Assembly: GCF_007830445.1 (NCBI RefSeq)
Contig: NZ_VLKR01000042.1
Coordinates: 1-49,001 of the forward strand
Origin: Sphingobacterium siyangense
Lineage (GTDB): Bacteria; Bacteroidota; Bacteroidia; Sphingobacteriales; Sphingobacteriaceae
Direction of reading: 5' to 3'
DNA length: 49,001 nucleotides
A model generated the notes under the pieces. It was not told the origin of the DNA and searched no databases. It was given only the letters and a program-made list of their open reading frames with translations. Below, in pieces: positions 18,401 through 26,583 of the stretch (position 1 is its first letter; the number at the start of each line of letters is the position of its first letter). Position numbers and translations under genes: made by a program.

Positions 18401-20874
18401 GGTTCAATAAAGATCAATGCAGGTCGAATGCCTTTTTGTGCAGCATCATTGCCCAAAATTAAATTCAATTTAAAAATAGCGTCTTTTTTTCCTTTCTTCA
18501 CCGTAGCAAATTGCGCAAGTCCCGTGCTATTTTGCATCGTCTCTTGGAAAGTACGTTCTACGTTTGCCTTGATATCCTCCAAGGTCCATACCCTCTCCTG
18601 AAAATCTAACTTTGGCGTAAAATCATACAGATCAATCCGCAAAGGATTGCCATCCCAGCTTTTTTGTTTTTGGTAATTTTTATAGATACTGTATTGATAG
18701 CCTCCCTCAATTTCAAAACGTCCGATTTTCGCTGTGTCAACCATGAGCGTGCCTATTTTGGACACACCGTTATACATTTCTGTCCTTGGAAATGGTCCCA
18801 CCATCAGGGTTACGGGAACCTGTGTCCGCAACCGGTTATCGTAAACGGTTTTTCTTACGGGATTGAGGTAGTAGAGATCTCCTGCTGTCTGGAAATTAAG
18901 ATTTTGTGAGACTCTTGCCCTTCGCATCAGACCACCCATCGTAATATTTGGAGTGGTTGCTGACCTAAATTTTGAGGTAAAACCATAGGCCGTAATATCA
19001 ACATCCTTCAACGGTTTACCATTCTTATCCGTAACCGAAAGTTCTACATCAGCCTTCTGCCCCGGATAAACTGTCGTCGCCGTGTTGACTGCCAAATTTA
19101 AATTCTTCTCCACATAGGGTAATTCTTCCTGGATAACTTTTGATTTTCCTCCAAAAAGATAGGTGATTTCCATGCTATACCCGTCTTTTCCCCGAGCTAA
19201 AAATGTACCTTTTAATTTGGTATTATAACCCGAAGCAATCGTACGACCAGCACGATAGACACGATACCAAAATGGAATCATAGCGGGATTATTGACATGC
19301 AATATCACCGAATCCGTAGTTCGATAAAACCGATAATTCAGTTGTGCCTGCTCTTGATCCTCCAGATAAACGTTTTTACTGAATCCATTCGACTTGACAA
19401 CAATTTCTTCGGCCTGCCAAGGTATAGAAACCAAATTAGGTAAACTCAAATTTTCAGTCTTCAGCACTTCACGATGTTCACCTAATATCATTAGCTGAGC
19501 AGTTGTTGGCATCGCAACACCTTTTTCGAAATACTTCAGCTCTGCATGCCCGTCTTTTACAGCAATACGAATTTCCTTTTCGCTGTTGAGTATATTAAGG
19601 TCGAGACTTCGCTCAATTCTTTCATTATCCGAACTTAGATAGGTGCCAATAACCCGAAATGTAAGACCTATGTCAGCCGGAAAGATTGAATCGGGTAATA
19701 CAATTTCCTTTTCCGCCACATCTGCAAGCGAAATGCTCGTTTGCCATAATGTATCTGGAATAAAATTGACCTTATTGGATTTTATATCAAGTGTATAAAG
19801 TGGACTTGTCACAACACGCACATCTACTTTCCCATCATATATGGGCATTTCATTTTCATTTAAAGCTTTTAGTTTCAGTCGCACACTGTCTCCTTTAGCA
19901 TATTTCGTCTTTTCGGACGTCATATTAAAGCTTAGGCTTTTTAACTCATAGTCTTCATATCGGAAAGACTGTTGATGCAAGACGTCTTTGGCTTTCGTAG
20001 ATTCCAAAGAAATCCCATAATCCCTATCAAGGATGAGACCAAGCCCCTTCAAATCAAATGCAAAGTTGTACATTCCCGGACGATAGGGAGCAAGTCGAGC
20101 CAAAACGGTATCTTTGGCATATCCATATCCACCTGTCAGACGTACGGTAATAGAATCACGGTAAGGTTTCCATTTTTCTTCCTCAAGATAAGCTTTAAAT
20201 TTAACCTGCTCATTTGGCTTATACATTGGCTTGTTAAAAACCATAAAGCTTTCTGTCTGTTCAGTTTCTTGTTTATGAAAGAGTCTCTTAATCTTAAACT
20301 TTGTTCTAAGCCAGCTATTTTTGATCCCTTTCCATAATGGAACCCTGTCTTTGTAAGGCCAACTCCGTTCTACACTCAGGTAATGATAGACACCCTTATG
20401 TTCAATACTGACGACATCGTCACTATTTGCATTGGCAGCTTTATAATAATGAAACTTCTTATCGAATGACATGCGACGTCCCTTCACTTTTACTTGGGCA
20501 TCTTTTATAATCGTTCCCAGAGAATCGTATAGACAAATCGCAAAAATTTCTGCCGGAATAATCTTGACATATAGGTTATCACTAATCAATTCCTGATAAA
20601 TGAGATCAGCTCCACTGGCGCGGACCTGGACATAATTACCAGGAGGTAAAGTCGGCTGTGGACTTCCGGCCTTATACTTGAGAAAAAAATCGCTGAGCAT
20701 AGTTTCATCGAATTTCTTCTCTCCCAAGTGAATTTTTCTTAAAACTTCTGGGCTCAGTTTATAAATATAATAGTCAGAAGATCCACGCGGACTATTGAAT
20801 AAGGTCGATTGCCCACAAAGGACCACAGAATACAGAACAGCTAAAAAGCAGACAACAATTGATTTCCATTTCAT
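15460..20874 (-). CDS. Alpha-2-macroglobulin-type protein with inserted TonB-plug module
   Basis: An 1804-residue exported protein with a signal peptide (MKWKSIVVCFLAVLYSVVLC). An MG2-type domain starts near residue 208 (MVFNKPMYKPNEQVKFKAYL). At about 940-1015 comes a carboxypeptidase-regulatory-like beta domain (ILVYDGDTPLIGAKVSVSD). At about 1016-1135 comes a SusC-type TonB plug (NQLDEVVVVGYGVQKRQSL, IRIRGAASLAPNEKPLILVD, GLYGARAANGVVMVQM) with no barrel after it. The A2M domain follows near 1170 (YPDDITNWRTFFIAKG). The thioester motif is Cys1356 in LCNEQMASK (CxEQ kept, Leu in place of the usual Gly). A helical thioester-containing domain and receptor-like C-terminus follow. Bacterial A2M proteins are thought to trap proteases at the cell surface. 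No pbpC partner is adjacent. Confidence 0.9.
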   Translation of the reverse strand: MKWKSIVVCFLAVLYSVVLCGQSTLFNSPRGSSDYYIYKLSPEVLRKIHLGEKKFDETMLSDFFLKYKAGSPQPTLPPGNYVQVRASGADLIYQELISDNLYVKIIPAEIFAICLYDSLGTIIKDAQVKVKGRRMSFDKKFHYYKAANANSDDVVSIEHKGVYHYLSVERSWPYKDRVPLWKGIKNSWLRTKFKIKRLFHKQETEQTESFMVFNKPMYKPNEQVKFKAYLEEEKWKPYRDSITVRLTGGYGYAKDTVLARLAPYRPGMYNFAFDLKGLGLILDRDYGISLESTKAKDVLHQQSFRYEDYELKSLSFNMTSEKTKYAKGDSVRLKLKALNENEMPIYDGKVDVRVVTSPLYTLDIKSNKVNFIPDTLWQTSISLADVAEKEIVLPDSIFPADIGLTFRVIGTYLSSDNERIERSLDLNILNSEKEIRIAVKDGHAELKYFEKGVAMPTTAQLMILGEHREVLKTENLSLPNLVSIPWQAEEIVVKSNGFSKNVYLEDQEQAQLNYRFYRTTDSVILHVNNPAMIPFWYRVYRAGRTIASGYNTKLKGTFLARGKDGYSMEITYLFGGKSKVIQEELPYVEKNLNLAVNTATTVYPGQKADVELSVTDKNGKPLKDVDITAYGFTSKFRSATTPNITMGGLMRRARVSQNLNFQTAGDLYYLNPVRKTVYDNRLRTQVPVTLMVGPFPRTEMYNGVSKIGTLMVDTAKIGRFEIEGGYQYSIYKNYQKQKSWDGNPLRIDLYDFTPKLDFQERVWTLEDIKANVERTFQETMQNSTGLAQFATVKKGKKDAIFKLNLILGNDAAQKGIRPALIFIEPTNVEERMYFRLFYGGHRSFGDLPVGDVTLHIVKDDSTSFSLPIKLKANGMNYLRLDSIQWSDASQAARLAYKLVRDEIIVRTVENPLQDSIRHGQEIDPRFLKIDQEGFRAKRNNNKVARILVYDGDTPLIGAKVSVSDTKKRYFTSFDGSLELELSDDKNAVLEIAALGYNTATVKVSSGKDYFVELKPSENQLDEVVVVGYGVQKRQSLTAAVKSINARTDGVTTAMLQGAVAGIRIRGAASLAPNEKPLILVDGVPFEGDISSLDPSTIASLNVIKDQSMLGLYGARAANGVVMVQMKAGASAASTGAVDMPYLESGNTMRVNFRDDAFWQPKLTTDAQGKANFEATYPDDITNWRTFFIAKGSKNFADIKELNVKSFKAVSAHLATPRFAIRGDQFSAMGRVVNYLSDSLQLSRTINNGLTTQEAKLKIAKSYRDPISVIADKGDSIQLAYSIGLSNGYFDGEKRSIPIFEKGLEQHEGDFKVLNSTAEYLLKTSPALGEITLHAEANSLEFLQREIESIDRYKFLCNEQMASKLSALLSKKELTKLIGKPFTEDKKIKDLLKELQKNKNSNQGWGWWNKSETVTWISNYVIGVLLDAREAGYQVEIDTEIYAEREKTMLKSSLASLDLLLDKDKLHGAKENLFGSLIYLLRLDPKTDYKDYFFEIDTKLKSKTIKDKLLKYLLISKLGLKDSHAADTVLKYSSKAVLGGLYWTSGTITDQKGRSFMRPTETNTENTLLAYGVLKSIGGHDSDLENIRNYFFAQRQQNQWYNIYESSRIIRSILPDLLKEGESFQAPVMVINGKRVTTFPYTQSFKSDEQIKVRKEGTGPAFVTAYQNFWNPNPVIEKEKGLAVATRFKDNGATVAALKEGNPVKLEASVTLTGEAEYVQIEVPIPAGCSYETKTNGYYRTEAHREHFKDRVVIFCNKLGKGTHTFEIELLPRYTGTYTVNPAKAELMYFPTYYGNEKMKEIVVE

Positions 20875-21011
20875 GTTTAAGATACTGGCTAAATTCTTTT
20901 AAAAATAGATAAATTTACCTAAAGCCAAGTACTAGATTTTTCCATCCGGCACTTCAACTTTCGTGCAGGGATGCGAAGAATATCAAAATTCCATAAACGG
21001 AGAAAAAAAAA

Positions 21012-21584
21012 TTACAATTTCAATCTACCTTTGATTGAATCTACAACTTCAGTGTCCGAGGGAAAGTCACCAGCTCCCGAACCGCTGGAACGATTGACCA
21101 AAGGCGGCTCCTCACCATATAGGGTATCGCGGGCGATGACTACCTTCTTTTCGAGATCTACATAGCTAATAATATAATTGCGCTGATACGCTTTATCTTT
21201 TTGACCGATCTTATTGACGTACTCTCCTTTTTCCTGCATGTCCATCGCTATCATAACAATGCCTTTGACAGCATCACCGGGATAATTATCTACTGTTCCC
21301 AATGCCTCGTTCCATTTTTCCTTATAAGTTATTCCCAAATCACCGGCACCGCCATTTTCAAGAATTAGACAGCTCTTCCCCCAGTCGACTGCGGACAATT
21401 GTACTGGATATTTATAAATAGCGGTATGATCGCCAAAACCAGCTAAAATTCGGGAAGATAATTGTTCTGTTTTTTCCTGATCCGCCTCCATATTTCCCAG
21501 AAGACGGTAAGCCCATATACCGATACCAAGTACTGCAACCAATACCAGGCCTACAAAAGTGAATATTGCTTTCTTATTTCCCAT
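21012..21584 (-). CDS. Membrane-anchored protein of unknown function
   Basis: A 190-residue protein with one N-terminal hydrophobic segment (about 7-25, KKAIFTFVGLVLVAVLGIG) followed by a soluble, probably periplasmic part. Visible stretches include DWGKSCLILENGGAGDLG and YQRNYIISYVDLEKKVVIAR. The C-terminus is Gly/Ser rich then basic. No family was recognised. It lies 137 bases upstream of the A2M gene on the same strand, so co-expression is possible. A TATATTTG box (minus strand, 21621-21614) lies about 30 bases before the start. Confidence 0.7.
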   Translation of the reverse strand: MGNKKAIFTFVGLVLVAVLGIGIWAYRLLGNMEADQEKTEQLSSRILAGFGDHTAIYKYPVQLSAVDWGKSCLILENGGAGDLGITYKEKWNEALGTVDNYPGDAVKGIVMIAMDMQEKGEYVNKIGQKDKAYQRNYIISYVDLEKKVVIARDTLYGEEPPLVNRSSGSGAGDFPSDTEVVDSIKGRLKL

Positions 21585-21954
21585 CGTTCAATTTTATTTA
21601 ATTAATTACCAATCAAATATACTTAGTCTATATGCTCATTTTCACCCTTTTTACAATTCGCTTGACCTGCTTTATTATTTGCAGCGCTTGCTTAAATAAA
21701 CGTTATAAAAAAACAAATACTCGAACCTTTGCAGTCCAAGTTTTCAACAACATGAGATAACAGGAGCTGCCACTATTTTATTTTTATCATAAATGATGAT
21801 TCATCCAATTCATACTGACACATAGCTGTCACATAGTGGTTATATCTTTGTTTAACCTTAGCAGGAAAACAAATACTAAACGAAAAAACAATTCCAGAGC
21901 AAAAGCTATTAGTAGGATAACTAATCGAATTTTAAATTATTACAGTAAAAAAAC
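21585..21954. other. Divergent intergenic region with two -7 boxes
   Basis: A 370-base AT-rich gap between divergent genes. No coding region was seen. It contains TATATTTG on the minus strand (21621-21614) for the gene at 21012 and TATCTTTG on the plus strand (21843-21850) for the DinB gene, both exact TAnnTTTG matches but without convincing TTTG boxes at the right distance. Confidence 0.45.
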
Positions 21955-22452
21955 ATGGAAACATTACCACAATTAAAAGAAGAATTAGCGAATGAATATC
22001 AAATTACAAAAAACTTCATTGCACTTTTCCCTGAAGGCAAGAATGAATATGTCCCACATGAAAAAAGTATGAAAATGATGCGTCTGGCAACCCACTTAGT
22101 CGAAGTTTTCGAATGGCCAAGTACCATTTTAAAGACTTCAGAACTTGACTTTGCCAAAAGTGCTTATGTGCCAACAAGTCTAGTGACTCGGGATGATCTC
22201 TTAAAAAAATTGGACGAAGATTACGAAGCCGGAAAAAATGCTTTAGAAACAGCTAAGGAGGAAGACTTAATTCCAAGCTGGACCATTAAAAATGATGGCC
22301 ATAAACTGGCAAGCTGGAGCAAATACGGTGCTATTCGTCACTCATTAAACCAGATTACACATCACAGGGCACAATTAGGTGTTTACTATAGACTCAATGA
22401 TATCCCGTTGCCAGCGAGTTATGGACCTTCTGCAGATTCGCAGAATTTTTAA
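21955..22452 (+). CDS. DinB-family protein
   Basis: A 165-residue four-helix-bundle protein of the DinB/YfiT group. Likely metal ligands are His47 (LATHLVEVFEWPS) and His136/His137 (HSLNQITHHRAQLG), in the usual spacing for the metal site. The ending LNDIPLPASYGPSAD, a Pro-rich tail, is common in these proteins. Members include metal-dependent thiol transferases such as the bacillithiol transferase group and DNA-damage-inducible proteins of unknown activity; the exact substrate is not predictable. It is cytoplasmic and monocistronic. Confidence 0.88.
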   Translation: METLPQLKEELANEYQITKNFIALFPEGKNEYVPHEKSMKMMRLATHLVEVFEWPSTILKTSELDFAKSAYVPTSLVTRDDLLKKLDEDYEAGKNALETAKEEDLIPSWTIKNDGHKLASWSKYGAIRHSLNQITHHRAQLGVYYRLNDIPLPASYGPSADSQNF

Positions 22453-22474
22453 GCCCTTAATAGAATATACAAGG

Positions 22475-22511
22475 TAAAGAATATCATAACACTTCTTCAT
22501 GATATTCTTTA
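22475..22511. terminator. Long stem-loop between convergent genes
   Basis: The arms TAAAGAATATCAT (22475-22487) and ATGATATTCTTTA (22499-22511) pair over 13 bp with an 11-base loop. It sits between the ends of the DinB gene and the convergent reductase gene. There is no T-run on the plus side, so its strength as a terminator is uncertain; it may serve both strands. Confidence 0.5.
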
Positions 22512-22557
22512 TCTGGTATCAATACAGCTGGGTTATTTTACAGCTTTTGTAGTTTTT

Positions 22558-23148
22558 TTACACTGGACAATAGCTATGTGCAACCACACCCCCAGGAAAA
22601 ACTTGAACATCCACAAGCTTTAGATCAAGACATTCAGAAAGTCTATTGAATATGGATAAGCCAGTTCCCAATGCGACCGGATGTGTAACTAGATGATATT
22701 CATCAATTAAGCCCGTTTCGATGAGGTTTCGCATAAACTCAGCACCTCCGTGTGCCAAGATAGGGCTTCCGTCCTCTGCTTTGAGCGCTTTTATTCCTTC
22801 AATGAGACCTGCATCAAAAACACGGGCATTCATCCAAGAGGAATTCGCAGGAAGCTTAGCATTGTGAGCAAAATCTTCTGTTTTGGGATGATAGCCCTTT
22901 TTTGTAAAGACAGCTTTAGGGATTTCATTCATTGCTGCCGCAAAAGGATTTGTTGAAGCAGGCCAATAGGAAGCCATTACTTCAAAGGTCTTTCGACCCA
23001 TTAGATGAACGCCGGCAGATTCACAAATATTTAAAACCCATGCGCTAGAATGATCGTCGCCACTTTTAAACATCCAGTCAGTCTCTCCATTGATTCCTGC
23101 AACAAATCCATCGATAGAAATAGACATTTTCATTATTAATTTCCGCAT
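22558..23148 (-). CDS. Dihydrofolate reductase-like (RibD C-terminal) protein
   Basis: A 196-residue NADPH-binding reductase-like protein of the RibD_C/DHFR fold. The opening MRKLIMKMSISIDGFVAGIN and GETDWMF are characteristic of the stand-alone YyaP/YwjB-type group. HLMGRKTFEVMASYWP and PILAHGGAEFMRNLIETGLIDEYHL supply the cofactor-site pattern. The true substrate of these stand-alone proteins is generally unknown, and a folate or riboflavin role should not be assumed. Met7 is an alternative start. It is convergent with the DinB gene. Confidence 0.88.
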   Translation of the reverse strand: MRKLIMKMSISIDGFVAGINGETDWMFKSGDDHSSAWVLNICESAGVHLMGRKTFEVMASYWPASTNPFAAAMNEIPKAVFTKKGYHPKTEDFAHNAKLPANSSWMNARVFDAGLIEGIKALKAEDGSPILAHGGAEFMRNLIETGLIDEYHLVTHPVALGTGLSIFNRLSECLDLKLVDVQVFPGGVVAHSYCPV

Positions 23149-23266
23149 AACAAAAAGTTTAATATTTAATAAAACAAATCCAATTCAAAACTGGGTTACT
23201 GTCTATCAAAAATAAACCATTTCAATCGACGTACAGCGGGGACAAACCGTCAATATACAAGGGCAT

Positions 23267-25336
23267 TTACGACAGTTCTTTTTTCTGTCCTTTACCTTCC
23301 TCAAGGGTAAGCATAAAATTCAAATAGTGCTTTTTCTTCGCGAAATGCTGGTCATCCAATAACTTTTTATAGGCCGATATCGCATTAAAAAGGATTTGAA
23401 GATTATCCTCGTTATAATGATCTACATTAAAATATATTAAATCCCTGTTGATATACGTGTCCAATGAAGTAAGCAACGTATCATCCAATTCATCCTTGCT
23501 TCCGGGAAGTGCCAAAAGCGTTGCCAGTTTCTTTTTTAATTCTCCTTCCCTACGTTTGACGTCTTGCAACCTTGCCTCAATATCAGCGAAGGGCAAAGTC
23601 TGAAATATAAACCGGGTATTCTCCGTCATGTGAGCATAAAGTTCTTGTGCCTCCTCATAATTCTTGTCGAAAAAAGCAAAATCATCATATCTTCGTTCAA
23701 ACTCTTCACACATCCCCTGCGTATCAGCCAAGTGTGCAAAATAATAATGGATCTGCTGGTTGTAGTCGGTAATTTTATGCTCCGTAGCTGCAATAGTGTC
23801 TTCAATTTTTTTTAGTAATTCGATAGCGTCTGCAGCTCGATATTTTATACCGTCATAGTCAAAGGACTTTAATTTTAATTCTCCTTTGCTGATTGCTTCA
23901 ACGACATATTTGTCATTTTTTAGACTATTAAGTTCATACAGTGTATCAACTCTACTATCGGCAAACAACTCATCAAAAGTCGGCTTTGACTGTTCCTGAA
24001 AAATTGGAGTTTCACCTTTTCGCACAGGATGATTGTAGTCATAGAAATCATTGAATCTTTGATCAACAGCATACTTGTTCATTCGACTTTCAAAATCATC
24101 ACTGAAAGACGTTATTTCTAACAGTGATGGGGGCTGTTGATACTGTAACTGCGCAAACAACTTATCCGAAATTTGGTTTGCTACGGCAGCACGATTAGCT
24201 AGTAATTCAATAGCAGGTGCGTTGTTGGCTTCTTGCTTGACAATATTAAGTTTCTGTAATGCTTTTACCCGATCTTCATCCGATGGATGAGACGACCATT
24301 GATCTTCAAGATATAACTTCGATTTATCATATTTTTTTAAAGTCGCCAATTCGATCTGGGGAAAGCCATTTCGCACTTGATATCTATTGCGTTCCGCAAA
24401 CAAGAGCATGACACAACGATGCTCTGGATAAATATTACGACTACGGATATTTTCAGAAAATTTGTTATCATAGAAAGTAAGTACATTATTTAGTGCATGG
24501 TTTGCAAACCCCAAACGTAAGAGCGAGTCAGCCAAAGCCTGGGAACCAGCAACATGTGCCGCAATTTCATCCGCATGAAATTCCATCTCTCTTGATAACG
24601 CCAAATAATTGAGATTTACATATTCATAAAGATGCTTCAAAATATGCTGAATCTGTTGAATAATAAACATCGATATACCAATAAAAATAGCAGAGTACCC
24701 ACTGATGTTACCCCATTTACCAAACATATTATCCAGCGATTCATTCTTATACAGCATATTGTAGATAATCTGATTAACATGGTAAACATAGCTACCCACT
24801 TTCATGCTTTTTTGTGAGAAGTGGCCAAACTCGTGTGCAAGAATAGCCTTTAGTTCCTGTTGAGTAACTGCATTCACCATCCCCACACCAATCTGAAGAT
24901 TTTTCTTAATGGGTAAAAACATGCTCCAAAAACTAGAGTCATAGAATACAGATGCATTGACATCATGCGATAGAAAAATTTTCTTTGGAAAGCTTGTGTC
25001 AACTTCCTTTACCACCTCATGAATAAGTGCGAATAACTGTGGTTCGTCGCTCTCATATATCTGTGTAAGATGCCCCGTATCAACTTTTGTTGACGCAAAA
25101 ACAAATTTTAATAAAAAGAATAGTATAGTCAGACCTGTAGCGAGTAGGCCCAAACATAATACTGCGGTTAAAAACATGGGCTTGGCAGTGAACATCAATA
25201 GTCCCAATAAAGTAAAACCAACAGTAATACCTATTGCCAAGAGTAGCAGAATAACATAAGTAACCGCAAAAACAACAATAGATAAAATTGTTTTACGCGC
25301 GTGTTTTCTAAAGTTTGTAGATACTTGTACGTTCAT
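23267..25336 (-). CDS. M48-family membrane zinc metalloprotease
   Basis: A 689-residue membrane protease. Two adjacent hydrophobic segments (about 15-45 and 50-75) precede the catalytic domain. The zinc motif HEFGH begins at His168 (LKAILAHEFGHFSQKSMKVG). The third ligand is probably the Glu in SREMEFHADEIAAHVAGSQAL. Another hydrophobic stretch lies near 215-230. The C-terminal half (about 380-680) is soluble, with coiled-coil-like stretches (RRYDDFAFFDKNYEEAQELY). It is much longer than HtpX (about 290 residues), resembling the long Bacteroidota M48 proteins. The likely role is membrane-protein quality control; substrates are unknown. Confidence 0.9.
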   Translation of the reverse strand: MNVQVSTNFRKHARKTILSIVVFAVTYVILLLLAIGITVGFTLLGLLMFTAKPMFLTAVLCLGLLATGLTILFFLLKFVFASTKVDTGHLTQIYESDEPQLFALIHEVVKEVDTSFPKKIFLSHDVNASVFYDSSFWSMFLPIKKNLQIGVGMVNAVTQQELKAILAHEFGHFSQKSMKVGSYVYHVNQIIYNMLYKNESLDNMFGKWGNISGYSAIFIGISMFIIQQIQHILKHLYEYVNLNYLALSREMEFHADEIAAHVAGSQALADSLLRLGFANHALNNVLTFYDNKFSENIRSRNIYPEHRCVMLLFAERNRYQVRNGFPQIELATLKKYDKSKLYLEDQWSSHPSDEDRVKALQKLNIVKQEANNAPAIELLANRAAVANQISDKLFAQLQYQQPPSLLEITSFSDDFESRMNKYAVDQRFNDFYDYNHPVRKGETPIFQEQSKPTFDELFADSRVDTLYELNSLKNDKYVVEAISKGELKLKSFDYDGIKYRAADAIELLKKIEDTIAATEHKITDYNQQIHYYFAHLADTQGMCEEFERRYDDFAFFDKNYEEAQELYAHMTENTRFIFQTLPFADIEARLQDVKRREGELKKKLATLLALPGSKDELDDTLLTSLDTYINRDLIYFNVDHYNEDNLQILFNAISAYKKLLDDQHFAKKKHYLNFMLTLEEGKGQKKELS

Positions 25337-25488
25337 AAACCGTTAATAAAGCAAGGATAATTGACTATATAAATCTAAAAAATAAAATCCATTTGCCTAT
25401 AAGTTTACAAAAAATCAAAAACAAAAAAACATACCCAATTTACACATCAGAGTACATTATCATTAGCCCCTTAAAGGGGATATTATCA

Positions 25489-26415
25489 TTAATAACCTTT
25501 TTCCAAAGAAACTTCATTCAGTAAAGCCTCCCCCCGAATCATTCGTTTATAATTGTCTACTACCTGTAAAACCGACGAACTGATATTGGTTCGACTTGCG
25601 ACATGCGGTGTTATAAAAATAGAAGAACAGGACCAAAATGGATGATCTTTTGGCAGCGGTTCCAGGTGAAAGACATCGAGGTAAGCTTGGGCAATCTGCC
25701 CTTTATCAATAGCCTCCAGTAGCTCATTTTCAACGAGATGCCCACCTCTACCAACGTTTATGAGGACAGTTTCATTCGTACACAATTCAAAAAGATTACG
25801 ATCCAGAATTCCTCTTGTGGCATCGGTCAGGGGTAAAATATTGACAACAAAATCACTATTTTCCACAGCCGCCCTAAGTCCTTCCTGTCCCGAGAAAGAA
25901 ACTACCCCTGGAAGCGCTTTAGGGGAATTGGACCATCCTTTTACTAGAAACCCCAACTGAACCAGCCTCTCGGCAACATAGCCTCCAATCTCACCTAAGC
26001 CTAAAATTGTTACACTGGTTTCACCAATGGATTTATATACTAGTGGTTGCCAATGCTGTTGTTCCTTCGCTGTAGCATACATCGAAAAATTCTTCATTGC
26101 ATGCATCAAACAGGTCAAAATATGCTCAAACATATCGCTTTTCAGCATTGGATCTATTATCCTACAGATATGGAGCGTTGAAGGAATCTTATTTGGGAAT
26201 AAATGATCTATCCCCGCTCCTCCCGACTGAATAACTTTTAAATTAGGAAAATGAGTAAAGTAATTAGCATCAGGCTTCCAACAAAGTGCAAATTCTACCG
26301 CATCATAATTTTCTATTTCGGGATATATCTCCACCTTAACATCAGGTAAATGTTTAGTGATCTCGACCTTCCATTCTTCTGCCCTAGCAGTATTCAGCAG
26401 CAAAGCTATGCTCAT
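25489..26415 (-). CDS. D-2-hydroxyacid dehydrogenase (glyoxylate/hydroxypyruvate reductase A-like)
   Basis: A 308-residue NAD(P)H-dependent oxidoreductase. The Rossmann motif is GLGEIGGYVAERL, and the active-site set is visible: Arg in NVGRGGHLVENELLEA, Glu in FHLEPLP and His in ITPHVAS. The pattern without the usual LARxxP segment resembles GhrA, which reduces glyoxylate and hydroxypyruvate. An upstream in-frame ATG (26460) would add 15 residues, but ATG 26415 follows a purine-rich AAAGAGA and gives the expected MSIALLLNT start. Cytoplasmic; no partner genes adjacent. Confidence 0.87.
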   Translation of the reverse strand: MSIALLLNTARAEEWKVEITKHLPDVKVEIYPEIENYDAVEFALCWKPDANYFTHFPNLKVIQSGGAGIDHLFPNKIPSTLHICRIIDPMLKSDMFEHILTCLMHAMKNFSMYATAKEQQHWQPLVYKSIGETSVTILGLGEIGGYVAERLVQLGFLVKGWSNSPKALPGVVSFSGQEGLRAAVENSDFVVNILPLTDATRGILDRNLFELCTNETVLINVGRGGHLVENELLEAIDKGQIAQAYLDVFHLEPLPKDHPFWSCSSIFITPHVASRTNISSSVLQVVDNYKRMIRGEALLNEVSLEKGY

Positions 26416-26583
26416 AATCTCTTTTTTATACGAAAATAACATTTTAGAATGGGCCAGCATTTGATTTCTTCACAGAAATCTCCGATCCCCATAGATCCGC
26501 AGCAATAGATGATTATTAAAATAACTTAATTTGAATTTATTTTAATCGTAAATTGGCGGAAGACAACCATAATCAAACATTAG

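Noticed and set aside
15460..20874. Two merged genes (A2M plus a TonB receptor) by frameshift or misassembly
   Set aside because: The frame is continuous through both junctions, A2M domains resume after the plug, and no barrel follows; an insertion within one gene is simpler.
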